Origin: Ensifer sp. MPMI2T
Lineage (GTDB): Bacteria; Pseudomonadota; Alphaproteobacteria; Rhizobiales; Rhizobiaceae
Length of the DNA: 43,814 nt
Assembly: GCF_004827385.1 (NCBI RefSeq)
Contig: NZ_SRXN01000045.1
Location: 1-43,814 of the forward strand
Direction of reading: 5' to 3'
Below the pieces are notes generated by a model. That model was not told the origin of the DNA. It worked only from the letters and a program-made list of their open reading frames with translations, and did not search any database. Positions 1 through 7,508 of the stretch are shown in pieces (position 1 is the stretch's first letter; each line of letters begins with the position of its first letter). Position numbers and translations under genes: made by a program.

Positions 1-126
1 CAAATAGGATCGACGAACTCCTTCCTTGGAACTGGTCCACCCAATCATAGTGTCCACTTAAATCCACAGTGGACACTATCCGGCTCCAGACCAAATGCTT
101 CCGCGCGGTCATTACGCCACGCTTAC
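1..126 (-). mobile_element. IS66-family element, 5' terminal fragment
   Basis: On the minus strand this stretch begins with GTAAGCG at 126, the usual terminal signature of IS66-family elements, and it replaces the expected hutU sequence exactly there. Reading leftward, a purine-rich AAGGAAGGAG at about 18-27 looks like a ribosome binding site. The first transposition gene would then start at or beyond the left edge. The other window edge (43688 onward) also opens with GTAAGCG and shares several further bases with this end. The family assignment rests on the terminal motif and on the TnpC tail at the other edge, because no transposase residues are visible here. Confidence 0.6.
47..79. repeat. 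11-bp perfect inverted repeat inside the IS66 end
   Basis: ATAGTGTCCAC (47-57) is mirrored by GTGGACACTAT (69-79) around an 11-nt spacer. It lies between the element tip and the presumed first gene. It could be a hairpin blocking read-through from the host gene or a binding site for the element's own protein. There is no T-run, so it is not a typical terminator. Confidence 0.6.
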
Positions 127-1501
127 GCATCCCCTCGGTCTCGCGCATAGGAGAGGCCACAGAGCCCGAATCCATGTGATCACGACCAATCACAAGTGGT
201 GCTTTCAACTCACCTGAAGCAACCATCTCGTTGAACGCCCTGGCGATGAGATCTCGTTTGCCAAGCCCGAGCCAACAAATTCGCGAAGGCAAGCCTTGAA
301 ACCTGATATGTTCGCGCGCCTTGTCCAGCCAAGTGTGGAGAACGGGGTCATCAGGGATAAGTTCACGTACCTTGGCATCCGTCTTGTAGATGTCTTCCGG
401 GTCGCCAGATAGTGCGACCCATCGGAAAGGCCCTTTCCCCTCGCAGAAGAGTGGTCTAACGTACGCTTCTACAAATCCCGGGTACGAAAAAGCATCTTCA
501 ACGCCTTTATCATGAGCCATCGCGCGAATGTTGTTCCCGTAGTCGAGTGCAATGGCGCCTTTCTGTTTGAAGGCGATGATAGCCCTGACCTGTACAGCCA
601 TGGACTCCTTTGCTGCTTCTGACGTCCCCATCGGGTCGGATTTTTGCCGTGTCAACCAGTCTTCAATTGTCCAGCCGACGGGTAGGTAGCCATGGATTGG
701 ATCATGAGCTGATGTTTGATCCGTCACTACATCTGGAACGAGGCCTCTCGAAAGAATTTCCGGAAACACTTCCGCTGCATTCCCGACCAACCCAACAGAA
801 ACTGGAACGTTTCGGGTTCTAGCGTTTTCTAATATCGCAAGTGCTTCGTCGAGATTGGACGCTGTCTGGTCGAGATATCCCGTGCGCTGACGAAACTCGA
901 TACGGCTTGGCTGGCATTCTACGACGAGACAGGAAGCGCCTGCCATTGTGGCGGCGAGTGGCTGCGCACCACCCATTCCCCCAAGTCCCCCGGTGAGGAT
1001 TAAACGACCAGCGAGACTGCCGCCGAAATGACGTCTGCCGACTTCGGAGAACGTCTCGAAGGTCCCTTGAATGATGCCTTGACTTCCGATGTAGAGCCAT
1101 GACCCGGCGGTCATCTGGCCGTACATAATGAGGCCTTTCCGATCCAACTCAGAGAAATGCTTCCAGGTGGCCCAGTTCGGGACCAAGTTCGCATTTGCGA
1201 TAAGCACCCGTGGCGCCTCTCGATGCGTCCTAAATACGCCGACGGGCTTTCCAGATTGGACCAGAAGTGTTTGATCATCGTCAAGCTTCTTAAGAACTTC
1301 GACGATCTGTTCGAAACTCTCCCAGTTTCGCGCGGCGCGACCAATGCCACCATACACCACTAGGTCCGAGGGGTTCTCGGCTACATCCGGATCCAGGTTA
1401 TTCATTAGCAACCGCAAGGGCGCTTCAGTATGCCAGCTTTTCGTGTTGAGATCCGTACCACGAGGAGAGCGGATAATACGCTCATTGTGCGATGAGTTCA
1501 T
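127..1501 (-). pseudogene. hutU: Urocanate hydratase, C-terminally truncated
   Basis: Urocanate hydratase converts urocanate to imidazolone propionate in the cytosol, the second step of histidine degradation, with tightly bound NAD as an electrophile. The frame is open without a stop from the ATG at 1499-1501. It contains the glycine-rich NAD segment GGLGGMGGAQ and the conserved RICWLG cysteine region, then the late motif GRDHMDSGSVASP. After METEGMR-like residues at about 458 it leaves the family: the usual last 100 or so residues, with the DGSDAVSDWP and HHGGG motifs, are missing and IS66 sequence follows. It is the last gene of the leftward IclR operon, starting 12 nt after the CoA-transferase stop. 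The loss of the C-terminal part probably makes it inactive unless an intact copy exists elsewhere. Family identity is very secure. Confidence 0.9.
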
Positions 1502-1512
1502 GTAACGTCCAA

Positions 1513-2712
1513 TCAAATAGCTTTTGCCACGCGCAACGCTTCAATTGCAGAGCTGTCGAGGCCGAGTTTAGTCGCGAGAACTTGTATGGTATGTTCCCCG
1601 AGGACCGGAGTTCGAACGACGCCTGGATCCGGCGCTCCTGAAAAATGCACGGGTTGCGGGACAACTTTGATGTCGCCAAGGGCGGCGTTGATGCCGGGCT
1701 GCAACATCCCGCGCGCCTGCAGGTGACCACTCGAGATCACATCGTCGAGAGACCATATTGGTGCTGACGGGACGTCGGCATTCCTAAGGGCGGCAAGAGC
1801 TTCCTCTTGCGTGCGCCCGGCGGCCCACTCTTGGATGGAGTTGCGCAACAGCTGCTCGTTATTGTTGCGATCCTGGTTTGTGCGGAAGCGTGAATCGTCG
1901 GCAAGTTCCGGTCGACCGATCGCGTTACAAATGCGCGAATATAGTGCGTCAGAGAAGCCTACAATGACAAAGTCGCCTGTCTGAGTGGAGAATGAGTCTA
2001 CAGGGTACGTTTCGGGATGGCGATTTCCCACCCGCTCGCACGGTCTGTCTGTGAACAGCCGGCGAGCAAGCCCGGTGAGAAGCATCGAGAAAACAGAATC
2101 CAGCATGGCGACTTCCAATCGCCTGCCGATACCGGTCTTTTCCCGATCAAACAGTGCGGCCGTGATGCCAAAAGCGGCGAACATTCCTGTTGATACGTCA
2201 GCAACGCTTTCGCCGACAGCCATGGGGCGCCCACCTTTTTCGCCTGTCAGGCTCATAAGGCCACTCATCGCCTGAATGACGAGATCGAAAGCGGGGTAAT
2301 CGGAATAGGTTCCGGTTTGCCCAAAACCGGATATTGAAGCATAGATTAAACGTGGATTGTCCTGCTGTAGCAATTCGTGTGAAAGTCCTAGGCGTTCCAT
2401 GACGCCTGGTCGAAAGTTCTCAACGATCACGTCAGCCTTACGAGCTAGGTCCCGAATGAGTGCGACACCCTCTTTTGTCTTCATGTTGACGGATACGCTT
2501 TTCTTGCCGCGATTGAGCAAAGCATAATATGTGCTTTCACCATTGACGTGTGGTGCGAAATGGCGCGCCTCTTCTCCGAAGCCGGGCATCTCGATTTTTA
2601 TAACTTCGGCACCAAGGTCAGCGAGCATGGCGGTGCAGAATGGGCCTGACATTACCCTGGTCAGATCAAGTACCTGGACGCCCTGCAGAATACTTCGCAG
2701 CTTTTGTTCCAT
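1513..2712 (-). CDS. CaiB/BaiF family III CoA-transferase
   Basis: A 399-residue protein of the usual length for family III CoA-transferases, which move CoA between two carboxylic acids without a free intermediate. The N-terminus carries the family signature VLDLTRVMSGPFCTAMLADL followed by LGAEVIKIE. The NRGKKS motif and VENFRPGVMERLGL follow at residues about 67-110. The SGFGQTG and FDLVIQAMSGLMSLTG blocks lie at 128-157. It sits 10 nt downstream of the MDR oxidoreductase and 12 nt upstream of hutU in one leftward operon. The context suggests activation of an imidazole acid such as imidazole-lactate, urocanate or imidazole-propionate. That substrate is an inference: family members also act on carnitine, oxalate, succinate and aryl-lactates. 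Confidence 0.88.
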   Translation of the reverse strand: MEQKLRSILQGVQVLDLTRVMSGPFCTAMLADLGAEVIKIEMPGFGEEARHFAPHVNGESTYYALLNRGKKSVSVNMKTKEGVALIRDLARKADVIVENFRPGVMERLGLSHELLQQDNPRLIYASISGFGQTGTYSDYPAFDLVIQAMSGLMSLTGEKGGRPMAVGESVADVSTGMFAAFGITAALFDREKTGIGRRLEVAMLDSVFSMLLTGLARRLFTDRPCERVGNRHPETYPVDSFSTQTGDFVIVGFSDALYSRICNAIGRPELADDSRFRTNQDRNNNEQLLRNSIQEWAAGRTQEEALAALRNADVPSAPIWSLDDVISSGHLQARGMLQPGINAALGDIKVVPQPVHFSGAPDPGVVRTPVLGEHTIQVLATKLGLDSSAIEALRVAKAI

Positions 2713-2722
2713 CTTTCTTCCC

Positions 2723-3721
2723 CTAGAATGTGATGATGACTTTGCCGACTGTCTTGCGGTTTGCTAGATCAGTAAGCGCAGTTGGAAGCTCGTCGAACGT
2801 GTAGCGCCCACCTATGTGGGGCCGAAGCGCACCGGCCTCAGCCATCGCGTAGAGACCTTTGGAAACCCGTCCAAGCATCTCCCGGTCCCGGTCGTGATTC
2901 CAGTAGACGCCTATTGCTGACGCTCGTTTCAAGAGAAGGCGATTGCCCGGAATCGCAGGTATCTTGCCCGAGGCGAACCCTACAACCAGATAACGACCTT
3001 CCCAGGCGAGTAGTCGAAGAGCGTCAGTCGCTGTGCCTCCACCCACTGGATCAATGATAACATCTACGCCGCGACCCTTCGTGAGGGAGCGTACGTTCTC
3101 GATCCAATTCTCGGTGCCATAATCGATTGCTTCATGGGCGCCGAGTGAACGAGCTAGCTCTACTTTGTCACCCCCACCTACCGCCGCGATCACACGCGCG
3201 CCCATGTGGCATGCGATCTGGATGGCGGCGACCCCGACGCCACCGACGGCGGCGAGTATTAGGACAGTCTCGTTAGCCCTGAGCTTGGTGCTTTCGGTCA
3301 GTGCAACATAGGAGGTGGTGTAAGTTACGGGAAGCGCCGCTGCGTCAATTAAAGATACGCCATCTGGCGCACGCATTGCCATGGTTTGGCTAACGCAAGC
3401 ATATTCAGCAAACGCTCCCCACTCCACCTTTGAGGCGATGTTATCCCCCGGCTTTAAGTTGCATCCAGGGCCAACCTCTACGACAGTTCCGGCCAGTTCT
3501 TGTCCAGGAATAAACGGGCGTGGCGGGCGAATTTGATACTTGTCGTCGAGCATCAAAACGTCTGAAAAGTTAATTGCTGCGGCTGCTACCTGCACGAGCG
3601 CTTCGCCCTCGCGAGGCGAGGGGCGCGGTACGTCAGCGAGTACCATCGCGTCAACTCCCGGCGTTTTAGATTGCCAGGCCCTCATCGCTGACGAGGTGTG
3701 ATGATGATTTTCATTCGCCAT
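2723..3721 (-). CDS. Zinc-independent MDR oxidoreductase (quinone/enoyl reductase type)
   Basis: A 332-residue medium-chain dehydrogenase/reductase. The N-terminal GroES-like domain (about 30-130) has VQVAAAAINFSDVLMLDDKY and PFIPGQELAGTV, and lacks the zinc-site cysteines of alcohol dehydrogenases. The Rossmann domain carries AAVGGVGVAAIQIA at about 157-170, and IIDPVGG follows. These are features of NADPH:quinone reductase and acryloyl-CoA reductase relatives. The start at 3721 is preceded by AGGAG at a suitable distance and overlaps the end of iclR by 11 nt, which implies coupled translation. An internal ATG at residue 13 has no ribosome binding site. Beside a CoA-transferase, a role in reducing an unsaturated CoA ester is possible but unproven. 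Confidence 0.87.
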   Translation of the reverse strand: MANENHHHTSSAMRAWQSKTPGVDAMVLADVPRPSPREGEALVQVAAAAINFSDVLMLDDKYQIRPPRPFIPGQELAGTVVEVGPGCNLKPGDNIASKVEWGAFAEYACVSQTMAMRAPDGVSLIDAAALPVTYTTSYVALTESTKLRANETVLILAAVGGVGVAAIQIACHMGARVIAAVGGGDKVELARSLGAHEAIDYGTENWIENVRSLTKGRGVDVIIDPVGGGTATDALRLLAWEGRYLVVGFASGKIPAIPGNRLLLKRASAIGVYWNHDRDREMLGRVSKGLYAMAEAGALRPHIGGRYTFDELPTALTDLANRKTVGKVIITF

Positions 3722-4547
3722 TTAGCGGCGCTCCTCTTCCACTTAAACGTAAACTGGATTGCGACGCGACGTGGCGGAGTTGTTCCAAGTAATGCTCTAC
3801 ATTCGCATCGTCTGTTCTCTGCAGCGGGGCGGCGACCGCGAAAGAGCCCAAGGGCCGCCCTCCGGGCGTTAGGATCGGAACGCCGAAGCCTGCAACTCCA
3901 GGGTAAGTTTCTTCGTGGGAGATCGTGTAGCCACACGTCTGGATGGCGTGAATTTCAGTCCTAAGCTCTTCGACAGAACGCGCTTTCGCCTGCTGATTGA
4001 AGGGACGAAGGTCACCCATGAGCACGGTGTCAATCTGCTTTTGAGGAAGAAATGCCAGCACTGCTTTTGATGACGCTCCGCAGTGCAACGGAAATGCAGC
4101 GCCGACATTCTCAAATACTCGCAACCCGCCCTGCCGGCTCGGAATTTGAGCCAAGCATACTACTCGCGACTGCGCTTCATCATAAGCTGTCAGCATAACC
4201 GTTTCGCCGGTCGTTTGAGCGAGATATTCGAGCAGGTCATCAAGTAGATCGACCAAGTTGAACTGGACTTGTGCTCTTCGTCCAAGGTCGACTGCAGCGA
4301 ACCCTAATCGGTAGCGGCCGTGTTCATCGAACAGGTAACCGCGAGCCGCGAGGAACCTCACGAGGCGGCCAAGTGTCGACCGTGGCAATGACGTCTCGCG
4401 AACCAATTCCGCCTGCGTCCATGAAGGTCTTGCATCCGTGAAGAGATCGAGAATTTGAAACGCTTTCACCAGCAAGCCCACTCCTTGCGCGGAGCCATCG
4501 GCTTCAGGGTTGTTATCCGAATTACTATTGACAGGTTTATTTTTCAT
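3711..4547 (-). CDS. IclR-family transcriptional regulator
   Basis: A 278-residue regulator. After a polar N-terminal tail, the winged helix lies at about 24-85 (LVKAFQILDLF, WTQAELVRETSLPRSTLGRL, GYLFDEHGRYRLG). The IclR effector-binding domain follows, with GETVMLTAYDEAQ, LHCGASSKAVLAF and a late PGVAGFGVPI block. IclR proteins usually bind small acids such as aromatic, glyoxylate or keto acids. The gene heads the leftward operon and diverges from the ABC importer, so it probably controls both arms and itself. Candidate operator repeats sit directly against its start codon (4548-4586). The effector is unknown; an imidazole acid would fit the neighbours. Confidence 0.92.
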   Translation of the reverse strand: MKNKPVNSNSDNNPEADGSAQGVGLLVKAFQILDLFTDARPSWTQAELVRETSLPRSTLGRLVRFLAARGYLFDEHGRYRLGFAAVDLGRRAQVQFNLVDLLDDLLEYLAQTTGETVMLTAYDEAQSRVVCLAQIPSRQGGLRVFENVGAAFPLHCGASSKAVLAFLPQKQIDTVLMGDLRPFNQQAKARSVEELRTEIHAIQTCGYTISHEETYPGVAGFGVPILTPGGRPLGSFAVAAPLQRTDDANVEHYLEQLRHVASQSSLRLSGRGAPLNGE

Positions 4548-4586
4548 TGCTCATATCGTGGTTGTGATGCTCATATAGTGGCATCA
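4548..4586. promoter_or_regulatory. Candidate IclR operator region (direct and inverted repeats)
   Basis: Two near-identical 14-mers, TGCTCATATCGTGG (4548-4561) and TGCTCATATAGTGG (4568-4581), start exactly 20 bp apart, two turns of DNA. The second is also framed by a perfect 6-bp inverted repeat, TGATGC (4565-4570) and GCATCA (4581-4586). They lie between iclR and the divergent importer operon. The first copy abuts the iclR start, which fits autorepression. Binding by this IclR protein is inferred. Confidence 0.55.
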
Positions 4587-4682
4587 TCGGTTGGCGACGT
4601 CAACTGGCTCACAAAGGTAAATTGGAGCCGAACAAGCAATGCCGCTGGATGTCAAAGCTTGTAAATCCGGGAGGGAACAAAA

Positions 4683-5660
4683 ATGAGATATCTGTCACTA
4701 GGCGCATCCGTGGGCGCCGCGATGGTAGTCGCAGCGAGCAGTGTTTTCGCGCAAGATTCCAAAACGATTGCAATTTCAACCATCGTTGAGGTCCCTGCAC
4801 TCATTCAAACTCGTGATGGCGCGATCGCGGCACTTGCGAACCGTGGTTTCGTCGCCGGGAAAAATCTCGTGGTGAACTATCAGAACGCCAACGGGAACAT
4901 GCCTACTCAGCAGCAAATCGCTAAGAAATTCGTTGGCGAGAATGTCGATGCTGTCTTGGCGATCACGACTCCAACGGCCCAGACCGTTGCCACTGCGACC
5001 AAGGAAATACCGATCGTTTTTGCCTCGGTAACTGATCCAGTAAAAGCTCAGCTCATTAAGGGATACGAACCTACAGGAACAAACATTACAGGGGTTTCCG
5101 ACGCGGCGCCGCTCTCAGAGCAGCTTAAGCTCATGAAGGAAATAGTGCCAAACTTGAAGCGGGTGGGCTTCATCTACAATCCGGGGCTAGACAACGCCAT
5201 CTCTACCCTTGAGGGACTGGAGATCGTTGCGAAAGACGCAAATATTGAGATTGTCGAGTCGCCAGCTCCTACCACCAACGAGGTGATCCTGGCAGCCAAG
5301 AAGCTGTTAGGTAAAGTCGAGGCGATATACGTACCAAACGACAGCACAGTTGTTTCCGCGCTCGAAGCGATCGTCAAGATTGGCCAAGACACCAAGACTC
5401 CGGTTTTCACCGGAGAAACCGGAGGTGTAGAGCGGGGGGCAATGGCTGCAGTGGGGATCGACTATATCGAAGTCGGCAAGGTGGCCGGCAACATGATTGC
5501 TGACATCTTTGAGGGCAAGAAAGTGGGTGAAATCACGCCGGTGATCGCCCACGAAGCAAATACCAAATTTATGGTCTTCTTGAACAAGAAGGCAGCTGAC
5601 GCAATGGGAGTGACGATTCCCGACGCCGTCAGCGCGCGCGCGACGCAGATCATTCCCTAA
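4683..5660 (+). CDS. ABC importer periplasmic binding protein (ABC_sub_bind/TrpX type)
   Basis: A 325-residue exported lipid-free binding protein. The signal peptide is residues 1-23 (hydrophobic GASVGAAMVVAASSVFA, cleavage before QDS). The mature part has the family landmarks DGAIAALANRGFVAGKNL, VDAVLAITTPTAQTVA, IPIVFASVTDPVKA and GNMIADIFEGKKVGEITPV. GGGAGGGAACA lies just before the ATG. Together with the next two genes it forms a three-part importer of the type whose known members carry tryptophan or other aromatic-like solutes. The location beside hutH and under a shared IclR regulator suggests an imidazole compound as ligand. This is inference from context. Confidence 0.88.
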   Translation: MRYLSLGASVGAAMVVAASSVFAQDSKTIAISTIVEVPALIQTRDGAIAALANRGFVAGKNLVVNYQNANGNMPTQQQIAKKFVGENVDAVLAITTPTAQTVATATKEIPIVFASVTDPVKAQLIKGYEPTGTNITGVSDAAPLSEQLKLMKEIVPNLKRVGFIYNPGLDNAISTLEGLEIVAKDANIEIVESPAPTTNEVILAAKKLLGKVEAIYVPNDSTVVSALEAIVKIGQDTKTPVFTGETGGVERGAMAAVGIDYIEVGKVAGNMIADIFEGKKVGEITPVIAHEANTKFMVFLNKKAADAMGVTIPDAVSARATQIIP

Positions 5661-5681
5661 GATGCAACGCTCTTCATCGTT

Positions 5682-5699
5682 CCGGCGGGCTTCCGCCGG
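5682..5699. terminator. Stem-loop between binding-protein and permease genes
   Basis: CCGGCGG (5682-5688), loop GCTT, CCGCCGG (5693-5699): a perfect 7-bp GC stem 21 nt after the binding-protein stop, with no following T-run. Such hairpins often protect the abundant binding-protein message or partly stop transcription before the permease gene. Confidence 0.5.
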
Positions 5700-5737
5700 G
5701 CGCTCCTATCCACCTAGTTCCAATAGCATGAGGCCAC

Positions 5738-6634
5738 ATGTCTCTGTATGAACTCCTTGGTACGCTAGAGGTCGGCTTCGTGTTCGGGCTGGTCGCCCTC
5801 GGAGCTTTCCTCAGTTTTCGGATTCTCGACTTCCCTGACATGACAGTCGAGGGCTCCTTCCCTTTGGGCGCTGCGGTCTTCGCGGTACTCGCTACCGCAG
5901 GCGTCAATCCCTGGCTCGCAACACTGTGTGGGACCGCGGCGGGCTTTGTCGCCGGATACATCACCGCATCGCTCAATGTGCGGTTCAAGATTCTCCACAT
6001 CATGGCGGGCATCTTGGTAGCCATATCGTTGTACTCGCTTAATCTTCGAATAATGGGCGGGCCAAACAAGCCGCTCCTCAATGTCGATACCGTATTTTCC
6101 AGCTTTGAGGGATTTGGCATTCCTGGGATTTACGTGACCCCGGTGTTCCTGGGCATTGCCGCGATAGCAGCTAAGCTTGCTCTCGATCTTTTCCTCGCGA
6201 CCGGCGTTGGCTTGTCGATGCGTGCAGCTGGAGCAAACCCAGCTATGGCATCAGCGAACGGTATCGATGTCGGTCGCATGCGACTTCTCGGTGTGGGCAT
6301 TGCAAACGCCCTCACCGGGATGGCTGGTGCCCTGTTCGCTCAGCTATTCGGCGCAGCCGATGCATATATGGGAATCGGCGTTATCATCGTAGGGCTGGCA
6401 TCGGTGATAGTCGGGACGTCGCTGTTCCCCTCCCGCACCCTCTTCCTGGCCAGTTTGGCCTGTTTGGCTGGAGCGCTCCTCTATCGGCTCGCGGTAGCAC
6501 TCGCGCTCAACGCCGATTTTCTCGGCCTTTACGCATCTGACGTGCAGCTCGTAACAGCCATTCTTGTGGCGATTACGCTGGTCGGTCAATCGACCGGCGC
6601 AGGAAGACACATCAAGCGGAGGTTAAAAAAGTGA
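5738..6634 (+). CDS. ABC importer permease (TrpY-like, COG4120 type)
   Basis: A 298-residue integral inner-membrane protein with eight or so hydrophobic segments. It opens with a typical ...GTLEVGFVFGLVALGAFLSFRILDFPDMTVEGSF stretch in which the LDFPDMTVEGSF element marks this permease group. Later GVGLSMRAAGANPAMASANGI is the cytoplasmic coupling region that contacts the ATPase, and GVGIANALTGMAGALFAQ follows. It lies 77 nt after the binding-protein gene, and its stop overlaps the GTG start of the ATPase by 4 nt (GTGA), so the two are co-translated. The family is clear. The substrate is inferred from neighbours only. Confidence 0.88.
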   Translation: MSLYELLGTLEVGFVFGLVALGAFLSFRILDFPDMTVEGSFPLGAAVFAVLATAGVNPWLATLCGTAAGFVAGYITASLNVRFKILHIMAGILVAISLYSLNLRIMGGPNKPLLNVDTVFSSFEGFGIPGIYVTPVFLGIAAIAAKLALDLFLATGVGLSMRAAGANPAMASANGIDVGRMRLLGVGIANALTGMAGALFAQLFGAADAYMGIGVIIVGLASVIVGTSLFPSRTLFLASLACLAGALLYRLAVALALNADFLGLYASDVQLVTAILVAITLVGQSTGAGRHIKRRLKK

Positions 6635-7425
6635 TTCATTTGAAAGACATCCGCCTTACCTTCAACAAAGGCACGCCCCTTGAGACTTCGGCACTCAATG
6701 GCGTCAATTTGCAAGTCCCGAATGGGCAATTTCTCACAGTCATCGGCTCGAATGGTGCTGGAAAGTCAACTTCACTCAATGTGATTGCCGGAATCTACAA
6801 GCCTGACGCTGGCAACGTTCTGATCGACAGCTCGGATGTCACCTCGTGGTCCGTTCACCAAAGAGCTCGTTTGCTCTCCAGGGTTTTCCAGGATCCAAAG
6901 ATGGGAACTTGTGAAGATCTAACTATCCTTGAAAACTTTGCGCTGGCACTCGGCCGGACGAACGGACGCGGTATGCGTCTCGCAATTAGCGACTCCGTCC
7001 GGGAACAGGCTAAAAACCGCCTGAAACTACTGGATCTCGGGTTGGATAAACGTCTTGATGACCGCGTCGGCCTGCTTTCGGGCGGTCAACGTCAGGCGGT
7101 CAGTCTGCTTATGGCGACGTCAGGCAACACGCGCGTACTGCTGCTCGATGAGCATACAGCCGCTCTCGACCCCAAAACAGCTAGCTTCGTGATGGATCTC
7201 ACTCGCCGCATCGTAGATGAGCTACAGCTGACGGTGGTTATGGTCACTCATTCTATGGCTCAAGCGCTTCAGTTCGGGCATCGGACAGTAATGTTCCATC
7301 GCGGAAACATAATATTCGATGTGACTGGAGAGGATAGGTCTAAGCTTACGGTGCCTGATCTGCTGGCTTTGTTTAAACGTGATCAAGGTGAAGAGCTTTC
7401 CGATGACGCATTGCTTCTTGGATAG
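6631..7425 (+). CDS. ABC importer ATP-binding protein (TrpZ-like, COG1101 type)
   Basis: A 264-residue nucleotide-binding subunit. Walker A is GSNGAGKST (about 38-46), the Q-loop lies near VFQDPKMGT, the signature is LLSGGQRQA, Walker B is VLLLDEHTAAL, and the switch histidine is in VVMVTHSM. Walker B is followed by H where many ABC proteins have PT, a known trait of this subgroup. The GTG start overlaps the permease stop (GTGA). It completes the importer with the two genes upstream, and hutH follows after 83 nt. Confidence 0.92.
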   Translation: MIHLKDIRLTFNKGTPLETSALNGVNLQVPNGQFLTVIGSNGAGKSTSLNVIAGIYKPDAGNVLIDSSDVTSWSVHQRARLLSRVFQDPKMGTCEDLTILENFALALGRTNGRGMRLAISDSVREQAKNRLKLLDLGLDKRLDDRVGLLSGGQRQAVSLLMATSGNTRVLLLDEHTAALDPKTASFVMDLTRRIVDELQLTVVMVTHSMAQALQFGHRTVMFHRGNIIFDVTGEDRSKLTVPDLLALFKRDQGEELSDDALLLG

Positions 7426-7508
7426 AATATCTAACGAAATATATCAATGATTAGAAATGCTAGGTCGCAGGATGCGATCTGTAGTTCTACAAAGGTTGGA
7501 GATGCCCG

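Noticed and set aside
47..79. Terminator of hutU
   Set aside because: The hairpin lies beyond the IS boundary inside the inserted element and has no T-run, so it is not the native hutU terminator.
127..134. A simple target duplication linking the two IS66 ends
   Set aside because: The 8 bp next to the left end (GCATCCCC) and next to the right end (GATTTCAT) differ, so the unique segment is not a single insertion site of one element.
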